The translations under genes were made by a program, and so were the position numbers. 64,000 nt of DNA from NCBI RefSeq assembly GCF_005144585.1, contig NZ_SSMQ01000010.1, positions 124,001 through 188,000 of the forward strand. Direction: 5' to 3'. Positions 49,405 through 57,377 of this stretch are shown here, piece after piece; within the stretch, counting starts at the first letter, position 1, and the number at the start of each line of letters is the position of its first letter. The notes under the pieces were generated by a model, which saw only the letters and a list, made by a program, of their open reading frames with translations, made no database searches and was not told the origin of the DNA. Source of the stretch: Polyangium fumosum. Its GTDB lineage: Bacteria; Myxococcota_A; Polyangia; Polyangiales; Polyangiaceae.

Positions 49405-51074
49405 GGTGCCTGCGTCACGACGGCCCGGCGGTACCGGAACGCGTCGGTTTGGGTGAGGGAGACGAGCAGCTCCTTGACGTTGAAGCCGCTCGCCGCGAAG
49501 GTCTGCTGGATCTCGCTCATCGAGCAACGATCGTCCTCGCCTTCGACGCGGCCGTAGGCGAAGCGGAACCACTGCGTGGCGACACACTGGCGCGCCTCCT
49601 CGCTCTGCGCGAGGCGCTGCCCGAGCTCGACGACGCCCTCGAAGGGGCCGTCGATGCCGCGGGTGTCGACGAGCTCGCCGGTGTCGTCGACGGGCAAACC
49701 CTGGTCGGTGTCGCGGTAGAGGCCGATGCCGTCGTAGTGCTCGAAGCCGAAGCCGACGGGATCCATCTTCACGTGGCAGCCCGCGCACGCCGGGTTCTCC
49801 GAGTGCTCGGCGAAGCGCTCGCGCGTCGTGGCGTCGGGCCGGATGTCGGGCGCGTTGAAGGCGGCGTTGTTCGGCGGCGGGGGGAGGATCTGGCAGAGGA
49901 GGCGCTCGCGGACGAACTTGCCGCGGTGCACGGGCGAGGTCTGGTTCGGCTTGCCCGTCGCGGCGAGGACACTCGCGTGCGTGAGGATGCCGGAGGTCCT
50001 CGTGGGATCCAGCTCGACCCGCTCGAAGCTCTGCGTCGCGGGGCCACCTTCGACGCCGTAGAACGAGGCGAGCTCCGCGTTCAGCATCGAGTAGTTCGCG
50101 GTGAAGACGCTCCCGATGTCGCCCTCGCCCTCGAAGATGACGTCTTCGAGGAAGGCGAGCGTCTCGGCCCGCCAGAGCGGGCGGATGCCCTCGTAGAACC
50201 TGGGGTACGTGGAGCTGTCTTTTTTGATGTTGTCGAGGTGGGAGAGGCCGAGCCACTGGGCGTTGAAGTTCGCCACGGCCTCACGCGCCCGCGGATCCGC
50301 GAGCATGCGGCGCGCCTCGCTCGCGACCTCCTCCTTCGTGCCGAGACGCCCCTCGTCCGCGGCGGCGAAGAGGGCCTCGTCCGGCATGGAGCCCCAGAGC
50401 ATGTACGAGAGGCGCGAGGCGATCTCGTGGGGCGAGAGGGGCACGACGTCGGCCTCGACGGGGTCGGGCATGCCGAACTCGACGCGGTAGAGGAAGTGCG
50501 GGGACTGGAGCATCACCTGGAGGACGAGCTCGATCCCCTTGGAAAAACCCTCCTTGCCGCGGCCCCACGAGAAGACGTTCTGGAGGCGCGCGACCTCGTC
50601 GTCCGTGAGGGGCCGGCGATACGCGCGGCGGCCGAAGGACTGGATGAACGTGGTGGCGCACGCCTGCTCGCCGGCCGTCGCGGGATCACAGGGGAGCAGG
50701 GCGCCGAGATCTTTCGCGGCGCGGGCGGCGATGTGCTCGGCCGCGACCATGTACTGCTCGGCGAGGATCTGCGTGACGCCGAGGGCCGTGGCCTGGTTGT
50801 CGAAGCCCATCGCCTCTTCTTCGGGCACGAAGTTCGAGGCGGGCTGGGAGTCGTCCCCGAGCAGGTCACGGACGGTGTTGTTGTACTCGAAGCGCGTCAT
50901 GCGCCGGATGGGCGATTTGCCGGGGATCGTGCCGATGCACTGGAAGGCAGGGGCCTCCCCGATCCCTTCACCCGGCGGGTCGCCGATGTGACCCGAGCAT
51001 GCCGCGAGGGACGCCGCCGCACCAAGGGCGAGGGCGCCACCGAGAAGCCAGGGCAAGCGCACAGCGTGAGTCAT
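49401..51074 (-). CDS. DUF1592/DUF1588 multidomain lipoprotein
   Basis: 557 aa from ATG 51074. Lipobox SLAACSG. Domains in order: DUF1587 (IRRMTRFEYNNTVRDLLGDD), DUF1595 (FGRRAYRRPLTDDEVARLQN), DUF1592 (LQVMLQSPHFLYRVEFGMPD), DUF1588 (GILTHASVLAATGKPNQTSP, ERLLCQILPPPPNN) and DUF1585 (CVATQWFRFAYGR). A CAGCH heme motif lies between DUF1588 and DUF1585. It is a possible periplasmic c-type cytochrome, coupled to the DUF1552 gene. Confidence 0.93.
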   Translation of the reverse strand: MTHAVRLPWLLGGALALGAAASLAACSGHIGDPPGEGIGEAPAFQCIGTIPGKSPIRRMTRFEYNNTVRDLLGDDSQPASNFVPEEEAMGFDNQATALGVTQILAEQYMVAAEHIAARAAKDLGALLPCDPATAGEQACATTFIQSFGRRAYRRPLTDDEVARLQNVFSWGRGKEGFSKGIELVLQVMLQSPHFLYRVEFGMPDPVEADVVPLSPHEIASRLSYMLWGSMPDEALFAAADEGRLGTKEEVASEARRMLADPRAREAVANFNAQWLGLSHLDNIKKDSSTYPRFYEGIRPLWRAETLAFLEDVIFEGEGDIGSVFTANYSMLNAELASFYGVEGGPATQSFERVELDPTRTSGILTHASVLAATGKPNQTSPVHRGKFVRERLLCQILPPPPNNAAFNAPDIRPDATTRERFAEHSENPACAGCHVKMDPVGFGFEHYDGIGLYRDTDQGLPVDDTGELVDTRGIDGPFEGVVELGQRLAQSEEARQCVATQWFRFAYGRVEGEDDRCSMSEIQQTFAASGFNVKELLVSLTQTDAFRYRRAVVTQAP

Positions 51075-51206
51075 GAGGAAGGATCCGCGGGGGCTTGGCC
51101 GCGGTCCTCCGAGCGTAAAAGAACGGGGGCCGGCCGTCGACCTTTTCCTGATGCCGTACGCGTGCTTCGGCTCGACGCCGAGGGAGAGATCGCTACCCTG
51201 CGGGCC

Positions 51207-52094
51207 GTGCCCTCCAGGGGAAATCGCCGCGCGGCCGGGATGCTCGTCGCCCTCGCGGCCGCCACCGCTTCCGCGCCTGCGTCCGCTTCCGCGCCTGCGT
51301 CCGCTTCCGCGCCTGCGTCCGCTTCCGCGCCCGCTTCCGCTTCCGCGTCCGCCTCCGCGCCCGCTTCCGCCTCGCCGGTCGGGGGTCACTTGCACTTCGG
51401 CGTGGAGGTCGCGGCGCGCTGGTTCGTGTACTCGGACCCGCTGAAGATCGCCACGAACCTCCGGCCCTACGACACCGTCGGCGTGCCGATGCTCTCCCTC
51501 GGCGGCGAGCTCCAGCCCTTGCGGTGGACCGGCGTGCCGGTGCTCGCGGACGTCGGGATCACCGGGGCGTACACGTTCGCGCCGTCCCTCACGTCCTCCG
51601 TGACCGAGGGGCGCGACATCCAGACGAGCTGGGATCGTGGTGACGTGGGGCTCCGGGTGCCTATCCGGCTCGGGCGCGGGGCGCGCGCGCCGGTGGTCGC
51701 GCCGCGCGTGGGGTATGGCTGGCTCGATTTCTCGTTCCAGGAGACAGGGCCGCTCGCGGCGGAGATCCCGACGGCGGGCTACAGGCTCGTCCGCGTGGGC
51801 CTCGACGGGCGGATCCGGCTCGCGGGGCCGATCGCGCTCGTGGCGGCGTTCGAATACCTGGAGCCCCTCTCGGGCGGCGCGGTCTACGAGCGGTTCCGCG
51901 ACGCGACGATCGGCGGAATCGACGTGGACCTCGGCGTCGCCTTCGCGTTCGCGAAGGGGGCCGAGCTCTCGCTCTCGTTCGGGTACACGCGGTTCTTCTC
52001 GACGTTCGTGCCCGTCCCGGGCGACGCGTACGTGGCCGGCGGGGCGCTCGATCAATTCGGCGGAGTGAAGCTTGGGATCGACTATGCCCCGTAA
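51207..52094 (+). CDS. Outer-membrane beta-barrel protein with Ala/Ser/Pro repeat
   Basis: 295 aa from GTG 51207 or 284 aa from ATG 51240. A signal-like MLVALAAATASAP runs into repeats of six residues (ASAPAS), encoded at 51267-51372 by a tandem 18-bp DNA repeat (GCTTCCGCGCCTGCGTCC). The rest alternates hydrophobic and polar residues in strand pairs (WFVYSDPLKIATNLRPYDTV, VPIRLGRGARAPVVAPRVGY) and ends GGVKLGIDYAP, as porin-like barrels do. Its end overlaps the next gene by 11 nt. Confidence 0.75.
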   Translation: MPSRGNRRAAGMLVALAAATASAPASASAPASASAPASASAPASASASASAPASASPVGGHLHFGVEVAARWFVYSDPLKIATNLRPYDTVGVPMLSLGGELQPLRWTGVPVLADVGITGAYTFAPSLTSSVTEGRDIQTSWDRGDVGLRVPIRLGRGARAPVVAPRVGYGWLDFSFQETGPLAAEIPTAGYRLVRVGLDGRIRLAGPIALVAAFEYLEPLSGGAVYERFRDATIGGIDVDLGVAFAFAKGAELSLSFGYTRFFSTFVPVPGDAYVAGGALDQFGGVKLGIDYAP

Positions 52095-52542
52095 CCCACG
52101 TGCCCTCCGGCGCGCGCTCGCCGCTGCGCTCTTTCCGCTCGCGCTCACGCTGCTCGCCGCGGGGTGCCCCGGGCGGCTCGAAAACCCCGACCGTTTCCTC
52201 GACGGCGGCGGCTTCACCTGCCCGGACGTCGTGACGGAGCTCTTTCCGAAGAGCTGCGGCGGGTCGATTTGCCACGAGGGCGCCGAGCCGGCGGCGGGGC
52301 TCGATTTGATTGCGCCGGGCGTGGTGTCGCGGCTCGTCGACAAGATGGGGCGTGATTGCCCGGGGATCCTGGTGGACCCGGTGGACCCGGAGTCGAGCCT
52401 GCTCTACGAGAAGTTATTGCCGCTGCCGAGCTGCGGGTCGCCGATGCCGATCGGAAAGCCGACGCTGACGCCGGACGAGCTCGCGTGCGTGCGGGATTGG
52501 ATTTCGGCGCAGACGCCGACGGGCGGCGGGGACGAGCCGTAA
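52084..52542 (+). CDS. Cytochrome-c-like lipoprotein with CX4CH motif
   Basis: 152 aa from ATG 52084. The lipobox is LLAAGC. The domain resembles the short heme-binding modules of myxobacterial surface proteins (LDLIAPGVVSRLVDK, DPESSLLYEKLLP, ELACVRDWISAQ) but the heme site reads SCGGSICHEG, a C-x4-C-H spacing instead of C-x2-C-H, so attachment of a normal heme c is uncertain. GSPMPIGKP may supply a Met ligand. The last 12 codons (from 52504) recur at 53840 as part of the downstream duplication. Confidence 0.75.
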   Translation: MPRNPRALRRALAAALFPLALTLLAAGCPGRLENPDRFLDGGGFTCPDVVTELFPKSCGGSICHEGAEPAAGLDLIAPGVVSRLVDKMGRDCPGILVDPVDPESSLLYEKLLPLPSCGSPMPIGKPTLTPDELACVRDWISAQTPTGGGDEP

Positions 52543-52556
52543 GGAATCGACGGGGC

Positions 52557-52617
52557 GTCACGCGGCCGTGACAGCGGGCGTCACGCGGAAATGACACCCG
52601 TCACGGCGCCGTGTCAC
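52557..52617. promoter_or_regulatory. Cluster of three TGAC-type palindromes
   Basis: Three inverted repeats lie side by side: GTCACGCGGCCGTGAC (52557-52572), GTCACGCGGAAATGAC (52580-52595) and GTCACGGCGCCGTGTCAC (52600-52617), at about 20-23 bp pitch, two turns of DNA. They lie 160-220 bp before the lipoprotein start. The same three are conserved in the second copy. The remainder of 52543-52777 holds nothing else I recognise. Probably operator sites for a dimeric regulator. Confidence 0.5.
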
Positions 52618-52777
52618 GGAGCGGGAGCGCGCGCCGCCGCGCCGCGGAAGGGGCGCATGGGCCCCCACACACCGCAGGCATCGCCTTTGCGATGGGGCTT
52701 CGTCCCCCCCCGACGCGGCGGAGGGTCGCAAGCGACCTCCGCCTTCGCCTTCGCGCGAAAGAAAGAGTGATGATGCC

Positions 52778-53767
52778 ATGAGGAAAAAGACCTTTGCCGT
52801 GCCCGCGTTCGCCCTCCTCACCTGCCTGCTCTCGGGTTGTATCGTCGATTCGACAACGCTGGTCGAGGACGGCATCGAGAGGCCGGGCGCGGCGCGCGCG
52901 AGCGCCCCCGTGGACACGGCGATCACGACGCTCGAGCTGTCCGGCGGGAGCGTGGTTTTCGTCGACGAGGGCGACGGCGTCGCGTTCTGGGAGATCGGGA
53001 ACGTCGATCTCTCGTCCCTGCTCGACGAGCAAAAGGCCTCCGCGCTCGAGGTCTTCCTCGCGCTCGCGCCGGAAGGCACGCCCGTCCCGGCGCGGCTCGT
53101 GGAGCACCACGCGGAGGTCGTCGCCCGGACCGGCACGGTGCCCGCGGCGCCGCGCAAGCTCGCGCCGAGGGTCGTGATGCCCGGGGTCCATTCTCTCACG
53201 AACGACCCCCTCCATAGCGCGGGTCCTGACTGCTGGGGCTGGGGAGGATCCGGGACCTACAGCGCCGAGACGGGCTTGTCTGGCTTCAGCCTGTCGTCGT
53301 TCCAGACCGGCTTCCGAAATACCTATTCGCAGATCACCGGGAATGTCGCGCAGGTTTCGAATGGCGCGACCCTCGTGAGCTCGCCCGCGGCCGGTGGGAG
53401 CTCGCCTGCCGTATCGACCTCGATGGGCCACGAGCGCGCGATGGCGTTCTGCGCGTCGCAGGCCCTCCCCAACACGGGGAGCTGCGACGACAACGGCATC
53501 CAGGCGTGGATCGAGGTGCAGTACACGAACGACGCCGGCACGCTCGTGTCCGCTGGCAGCGTGACCCTCTCTGCTTTCGGCGAGGGGGCTCGCTTCCGCT
53601 CCAACTACACGAACAGCAGCGGCGTCGCGCGCCGGTATACCGCGACGGTCACGTTTTCCGCGACGGACGACGAAACCCTGCAAGGCGTCGACCCGACCTG
53701 GTGCCAGGATCAGGTCGCGGTGGTCTGGCGGTCGAAACACACGGGGGGCTCCATCAGCAACCCGTGA
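52778..53767 (+). CDS. Duplicated lipoprotein, copy 1
   Basis: 329 aa, family not recognised. Signal peptide with lipobox LLSGC; an acidic N-terminal region (ITTLELSGGSVVFVDEGDG, VAFWEIGNVDLSSLL), a helical stretch (ASALEVFLALAPEGTPVPA), then a C-terminal beta-rich domain with paired cysteines (DCWGWGGSGTY, AFCASQALPNTGSCDDNGI, TWCQDQVAVVWRSKHTGG). It is probably outer-membrane attached. The paralogue in the next copy aligns along its entire length; identity is highest in residues 1-135 and lower in the C-terminal domain, which suggests diversifying of the exposed part. Confidence 0.8.
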   Translation: MRKKTFAVPAFALLTCLLSGCIVDSTTLVEDGIERPGAARASAPVDTAITTLELSGGSVVFVDEGDGVAFWEIGNVDLSSLLDEQKASALEVFLALAPEGTPVPARLVEHHAEVVARTGTVPAAPRKLAPRVVMPGVHSLTNDPLHSAGPDCWGWGGSGTYSAETGLSGFSLSSFQTGFRNTYSQITGNVAQVSNGATLVSSPAAGGSSPAVSTSMGHERAMAFCASQALPNTGSCDDNGIQAWIEVQYTNDAGTLVSAGSVTLSAFGEGARFRSNYTNSSGVARRYTATVTFSATDDETLQGVDPTWCQDQVAVVWRSKHTGGSISNP

Positions 53768-54088
53768 AGCGGGCGCGGCGTTCGCCATGGATTCCGCGAG
53801 CCGGCCGATGCGGAGGGCCCGGATGGGGGCTCCCGAGGCTCGGCGCAGACGCCGACGGGCGGCGGGGACGAACCGTAAGGAATCGACGGGACGTCACGCG
53901 ACCGTGACAGCGGGCGTCACGCGGGAATGACACCCGTCGCGGCGCCGTGTCATCGAGAGGGAGCGCGCGCCGCAGAGCCGCGGAGAAAGGCCGGGCCGCC
54001 TGGCATTGCCTTTGCAATGGGGCTTCGTCACCCCAACGCGACGGAGGGTCGTAAGCGACATCCGCCCGCGAAAAAGAGTGAGGAAGCC
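53768..54088. other. Intergenic region with copied promoter area
   Basis: 321 bp without a gene. The first part (to 53839) is the end of copy 1. From 53840 it repeats the C-terminal 12 codons of the CX4CH lipoprotein gene as a non-coding scar, then the palindrome cluster, then an upstream region nearly identical to that before 52778 (GCCTTTGCAATGGGGCTTCG). Confidence 0.7.
53893..53952. promoter_or_regulatory. TGAC-type palindrome cluster, copy 2
   Basis: GTCACGCGACCGTGAC (53893-53908), GTCACGCGGGAATGAC (53916-53931) and GTCGCGGCGCCGTGTCAT (about 53936-53952) keep the order and spacing of copy 1. Small changes in the centres, while arms are largely kept, suggest that the arms are constrained. 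Confidence 0.45.
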
Positions 54089-55087
54089 ATGATGAAAAAG
54101 ACATTTGCTGTGCCCGCATTCGCCCTCCTCGCCTGCCTGCTCCCGGGCTGCGTCGTCGATTCGACGACGGAGGTCGAGGACGGCATCGAGATGCCGGGCG
54201 CGTCGCCCGCGAGCGCCCCCGTGGACACGACGATTGCGACGCTCGAGATGTCCGGCGGGAGAGTGGTGTTCGTCGACGAGGGCGACGGCGTCGGGTTCTG
54301 GGAGATCGGGAACGTCGATATCTCGTCCCTGCTCAACGAGCAAAATGCCTCCGCGCTCGAGGTCTTCCTCGCGCTCGCGCCGGAAGGGACGCCCGTTCCG
54401 ACGCGGCTCGTGGAGCACCACGCGGAGGTCGTCGCCCGGACCGGCACGGTGCCTGCGGTGCCGCGCAAGCTCGCGCCGATGTTCGTGATGCCCGAGGTCC
54501 AGTATTTCACGAACGAATCCTTGGGCAACCATGGCTCGGGGGTCAACTGCTGGGGCTGGGCAGGAGCGGGCACCTACAACGCGTCCACGGGCTACGGCAG
54601 CTTCAATCTCTCGACGTTCCAGAGCGGCTTCCTCGCCAACACGCAGATCACCGGAGCCGCGATCTCGATCTCGAACGGCTCCGGCACCCTGTACTCGGTC
54701 ACGGGCGGGGGGGGCAACGGCGGGAACTTCGAGACCGCGTGGAGTCACGAGCGCGAAATCGCAATCTGCGCGTCGAAGGCCGTCCGGTGGGGCCAGCCGG
54801 GGAGCTGCAACGGCAATGGCGTTCTGGTCAACGTCACCTTGGAGCGCACGAACGCATCTGGGACGTACGTGGCGGAGAGCACGATCGACCTCAACGCATT
54901 CGGCGAGGGCGCTCGCTTCCGCTCGAACGCCACGAACACCGGGGGCGGCGCGCGCAAATACAAGATCTCCGCCGTGTTCAATGCCGACAACGACACCAGC
55001 CCCACCGCCGACGCAGAGTGCCAGGATCAGGCCGCGGTGGTCTGGCGGTCCAAGCACACGGGGGGCGACATCGGCGGCGGCGGCTGA
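54089..55087 (+). CDS. Duplicated lipoprotein, copy 2
   Basis: 332 aa, start at the first of two adjacent ATGs (54089, 54092), with AGGAAG upstream. Lipobox LLPGC. The same acidic, helical and Cys-paired domains as copy 1 (VFVDEGDGVGFWEIGNVDIS; NCWGWAGAGTY; ICASKAVRWGQPGSCNGNG; ECQDQAAVVWRSKHTGG). The tail ends in Gly (DIGGGG). Function unknown. Array II starts 38 bp after its stop. Confidence 0.8.
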   Translation: MMKKTFAVPAFALLACLLPGCVVDSTTEVEDGIEMPGASPASAPVDTTIATLEMSGGRVVFVDEGDGVGFWEIGNVDISSLLNEQNASALEVFLALAPEGTPVPTRLVEHHAEVVARTGTVPAVPRKLAPMFVMPEVQYFTNESLGNHGSGVNCWGWAGAGTYNASTGYGSFNLSTFQSGFLANTQITGAAISISNGSGTLYSVTGGGGNGGNFETAWSHEREIAICASKAVRWGQPGSCNGNGVLVNVTLERTNASGTYVAESTIDLNAFGEGARFRSNATNTGGGARKYKISAVFNADNDTSPTADAECQDQAAVVWRSKHTGGDIGGGG

Positions 55088-55124
55088 AGCGAGAGCAGAG
55101 GGCGCCCTGACGGGGGCTCCCGAG

Positions 55125-55529
55125 GCTCGGCGAAGCGTCGAAGAGCGGTCGGCGTGGGCCGGGGGGGCTTCGGCGAGGCGGCAAAGAGGGATCGGACCGG
55201 TCCGGAGGTCTTTGGCGAGACGTCAACGGCTGGGCCACGCGGCCCGGAGAGTCTTTGGCGAGGCGTCAACGGCGGCTCCGACCGGTCCGGGGGGGCCTTG
55301 GCGAGGCGCCAAGCGCGAGGAGGACCGCTCCGGGGACGCCTCGGCGCGGCGCCAAAGGCGGGGACGACCGCTCGGGGGACGCCTCGGCGCGGCGCCGAAG
55401 GCGGGGAGGACCGCTCGGGGGGCTCTTTGGCGAGGCGCCGAAGGCGGGGAGGACGGCTCGGGGGGCTCTTTGGCGAGGCGCCGAAGGCGGGGACGACCGC
55501 TCGGGGGGCTCTTTGGCGAGGCGCCGAAG
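55125..55529. repeat. Stem-loop tandem array II, ten units, 43 bp pitch
   Basis: Cores start at 55125, 55168, 55210, 55253, 55296, 55339, 55382, 55425, 55468 and 55511, spaced 43 bp (one 42). The core CTTTGGCGAGGCGCCGAAG folds as an 8-bp stem with a 3-nt loop. The fourth pair is T-A in units at 55210, 55253 and 55296, C-G at 55125 and 55382, and T-G at 55425-55511; the second pair is C-G at 55296 and T-A elsewhere, which is covariation. Spacers of 24 bp (GGCGGGGACGACCGCTCGGG type) are also repeated. The last three units are nearly identical and older units diverge to the left, so growth seems to occur next to the Rpn-like fragment. Frames crossing it are not genes, since 43 is not a multiple of 3. 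Confidence 0.85.
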
Positions 55530-55533
55530 GCAG

Positions 55534-55971
55534 GAGACGGAGCTGGCCATCCTGTCGGCGGCGGCGCACGGCAACGGCCCGAACGGGCTCGACGTGGCGT
55601 TGACGGCGCTCGGCGCGCTCGGGCGGTTCGACCGGGAACACGCTGCGGTGTACTTTCAGATCGTTTACAATGCGTTGCGCGAGCCCATGCGGAGGGCCCT
55701 GGAGGCGCTGATCATGCAACGGCAGAGCGAAGGAAAGGCCACGTTCCCCCCGTTCGCACAGCAGATCTTCGACCGCGGCATGCTCGAGGGCGAGCTCAGA
55801 GGCATGCTCGCGGGCAAACGCGACGCCCTGCTTCGCCTGCTCGCGCGGGCCGGGCTCTCGCTCGCAGAGGACGATCGCGCGCGCATCGAGGCCTGCATGG
55901 ACACCGAGACCCTCGATCGGTGGGTCGAGAACGTCCTCGGAGCGAAGACCACGCGCGACGTGTTCGCGTGA
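55534..55971 (+). pseudogene. C-terminal fragment of Rpn/YhgA-like (PD-(D/E)XK) protein
   Basis: About 145 codons matching the C-terminal half of the abundant myxobacterial Rpn/YhgA-like transposase-nuclease family: ELAILSAAAHGNG, DREHAAVYFQIVYNALREPM, the GMLEGELRGMLAGKRDALLR linker, and the closing DDRARIEACMDTETLDRWVE with a DVFA-type end. The N-terminal PD-(D/E)XK catalytic domain is absent. In its place, 5 bp upstream, is stem-loop array II. No start codon with a ribosome site precedes the fragment, so it is likely a decayed gene truncated by array expansion or recombination. Confidence 0.75.
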
Positions 55972-56060
55972 CGTAGCCAACCGGCAACCACGCCTCGCGC
56001 AGGCCTGGTACCAAGGGTCTCCACACCCCACCCCGATCAGAGGTATACCGCCGGGGACGT

Positions 56061-57158
56061 ATGCCTCAGTTCTCCCTCGCGGAGCGCCTGCGTGGCCTGG
56101 AGCGGCTCTGCCTGCCGGTCTGGGTCTTCGACGTGGAGCGGGCCCGCATGGCCTGGGGGAACGCCGCCGCGCTGACGATCTGGCGCTCGCCGAGCCTCGA
56201 CGAGTTCCTCTCGCGGGACTACTCGGACGCCTCCACGGCGACACGCACGCGCAACGAGGGCTTCCTCCGCCGGCTCCGCGAGGGACACGACGCGCACATC
56301 GAGCACGCCTTCACGTTCTATCCACGCGGCGAACCCTTGCACCTGCGGTGCTTCATCTCCTGCATCGAGCTCGACGACGGGCGCTTCGCCCAGCTCATCG
56401 AAGGCCACGTGCGGACCGAGGCGCAAGACCCGAGGATCCTGCGGTGCGACGAGGCCCTGCGGCACGTCTCCGCGATGGTCGCGCTCCTCTCCCCCGAAGG
56501 CGCCGTGCTCGTGAGGAACCCGGCCGCCGAGAACGCCTTCGGCGGGTCGAGCACGCCCTCGGCCTGGTTCGAGGACGCAGGCGCAGAGGCGCGGATCCTG
56601 AAGGTCGCCGAGACCCAGGAGGTGCTCGACGAGGAGCTCGTCGCGCTCACGAGCGAGGGGCCGCGCTGGCACGCCGTGGAGGCGCGCCGGACGAGTGATC
56701 CGGTCACCGGGAAGCACGCGATCGTCGTGCACCAGGTGGACGTGACGGAGCGGCGGGAACGCGAGGCGCTGATCGAGGCGCAGCAGCGCGAGATCCTGGA
56801 GCTCTCGGCGCCGCTGCTCGACGTGGCCGAAGGGGTGGTCGCCGTGCCGATCATCGCGGCCTTGACCGAGGCGCGCTGCGCAGAGCTCGAACGGCGGCTG
56901 CTGCCCGGCCTGGTGGAGCGCGGCGCGCGGGTGGTCGTGTTCGATCTGACGGGCGCGACGGCGTCGGAGGGCGAGGGGCTCTCGCAGCTCGTGCGCCTGA
57001 TCAACGCCGTGCGGCTGCTCGGCGCGCGGCCGATGGTGACGGGCGTGCGCTCGACGCTGGCGAGGGAGCTCGTGCAGAGCGGCGCGGACCTCGCCGGCGC
57101 GGCGGTGATGCGGTCGCTGCGGGACGCGCTCGCGAGCCCGCGCGCGGCGCGGCGGTGA
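56061..57158 (+). CDS. PAS-STAS regulator, RsbR-like (second)
   Basis: 365 aa. Residues 10-110 are a divergent PAS-like domain (LPVWVFDVERARMAWGNAAA), 125-235 a second PAS (SAMVALLSPEGAVLVRNPAA ... VDVTERRERE), then a short helix and a STAS domain (DVAEGVVAVPIIAALTEARC, VVFDLTGATASEGEGLSQLV, LLGARPMVTGVRSTLARELV). Neither Thr that is phosphorylated in RsbRA is in place, so it may signal without phosphorylation. A Ser/Thr kinase gene follows 219 bp downstream. Confidence 0.87.
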   Translation: MPQFSLAERLRGLERLCLPVWVFDVERARMAWGNAAALTIWRSPSLDEFLSRDYSDASTATRTRNEGFLRRLREGHDAHIEHAFTFYPRGEPLHLRCFISCIELDDGRFAQLIEGHVRTEAQDPRILRCDEALRHVSAMVALLSPEGAVLVRNPAAENAFGGSSTPSAWFEDAGAEARILKVAETQEVLDEELVALTSEGPRWHAVEARRTSDPVTGKHAIVVHQVDVTERREREALIEAQQREILELSAPLLDVAEGVVAVPIIAALTEARCAELERRLLPGLVERGARVVVFDLTGATASEGEGLSQLVRLINAVRLLGARPMVTGVRSTLARELVQSGADLAGAAVMRSLRDALASPRAARR

Positions 57159-57377
57159 TGCGGCTGCTCCGGCGCTGACGCCCCCGAGGCGCTCGTGTTC
57201 ACGGCGCGCCTCGGCGACGCGGCTCTGTCCGGGTCGATGGCGGCACGTTTTGAGCGCCCGCTTTTGAAGAATCGGGAGGCCATGCCATACTGACGCTGCA
57301 TTTTGCGTCAGGCGGGTGGGGCCGGACGGGGCGAAATCGGCCAAGACAGCGCGTCGACGCAGGGGGGCGAGCGCGCC

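Larger units (their letters stand above)
52504..53839. repeat. Tandem duplication, copy 1 (1336 bp)
   Basis: This segment runs from the 3' end of the CX4CH lipoprotein gene through the palindrome cluster and the 329-aa lipoprotein gene to 53839. The following segment 53840-55126 (1287 bp) is a diverged second copy. The hexamer TCGGCG occurs at 52504, 53840 and 55127, at each boundary, as expected for a tandem duplication by slippage between short homologies. The third TCGGCG is inside the first hairpin of array II. Confidence 0.8.
53840..55126. repeat. Tandem duplication, copy 2 (1287 bp)
   Basis: Second copy of 52504-53839. Its right boundary TCGGCG (55127) is the left arm of the first stem of array II. 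Twenty-one bases before and over this boundary (55112-55132) also occur at 53825-53845, so both copies end the same way. Confidence 0.8.

Noticed and set aside
51267-51372. 18-bp repeats as a mobile or regulatory element
   Set aside because: They are multiples of three and encode an Ala/Ser/Pro linker in the outer-membrane protein gene.
55027-56244. Long minus-strand reading frame across array II
   Set aside because: It is Arg/Pro-rich, follows the 43-bp repeats through changing frames and is antisense to the Rpn-like fragment.
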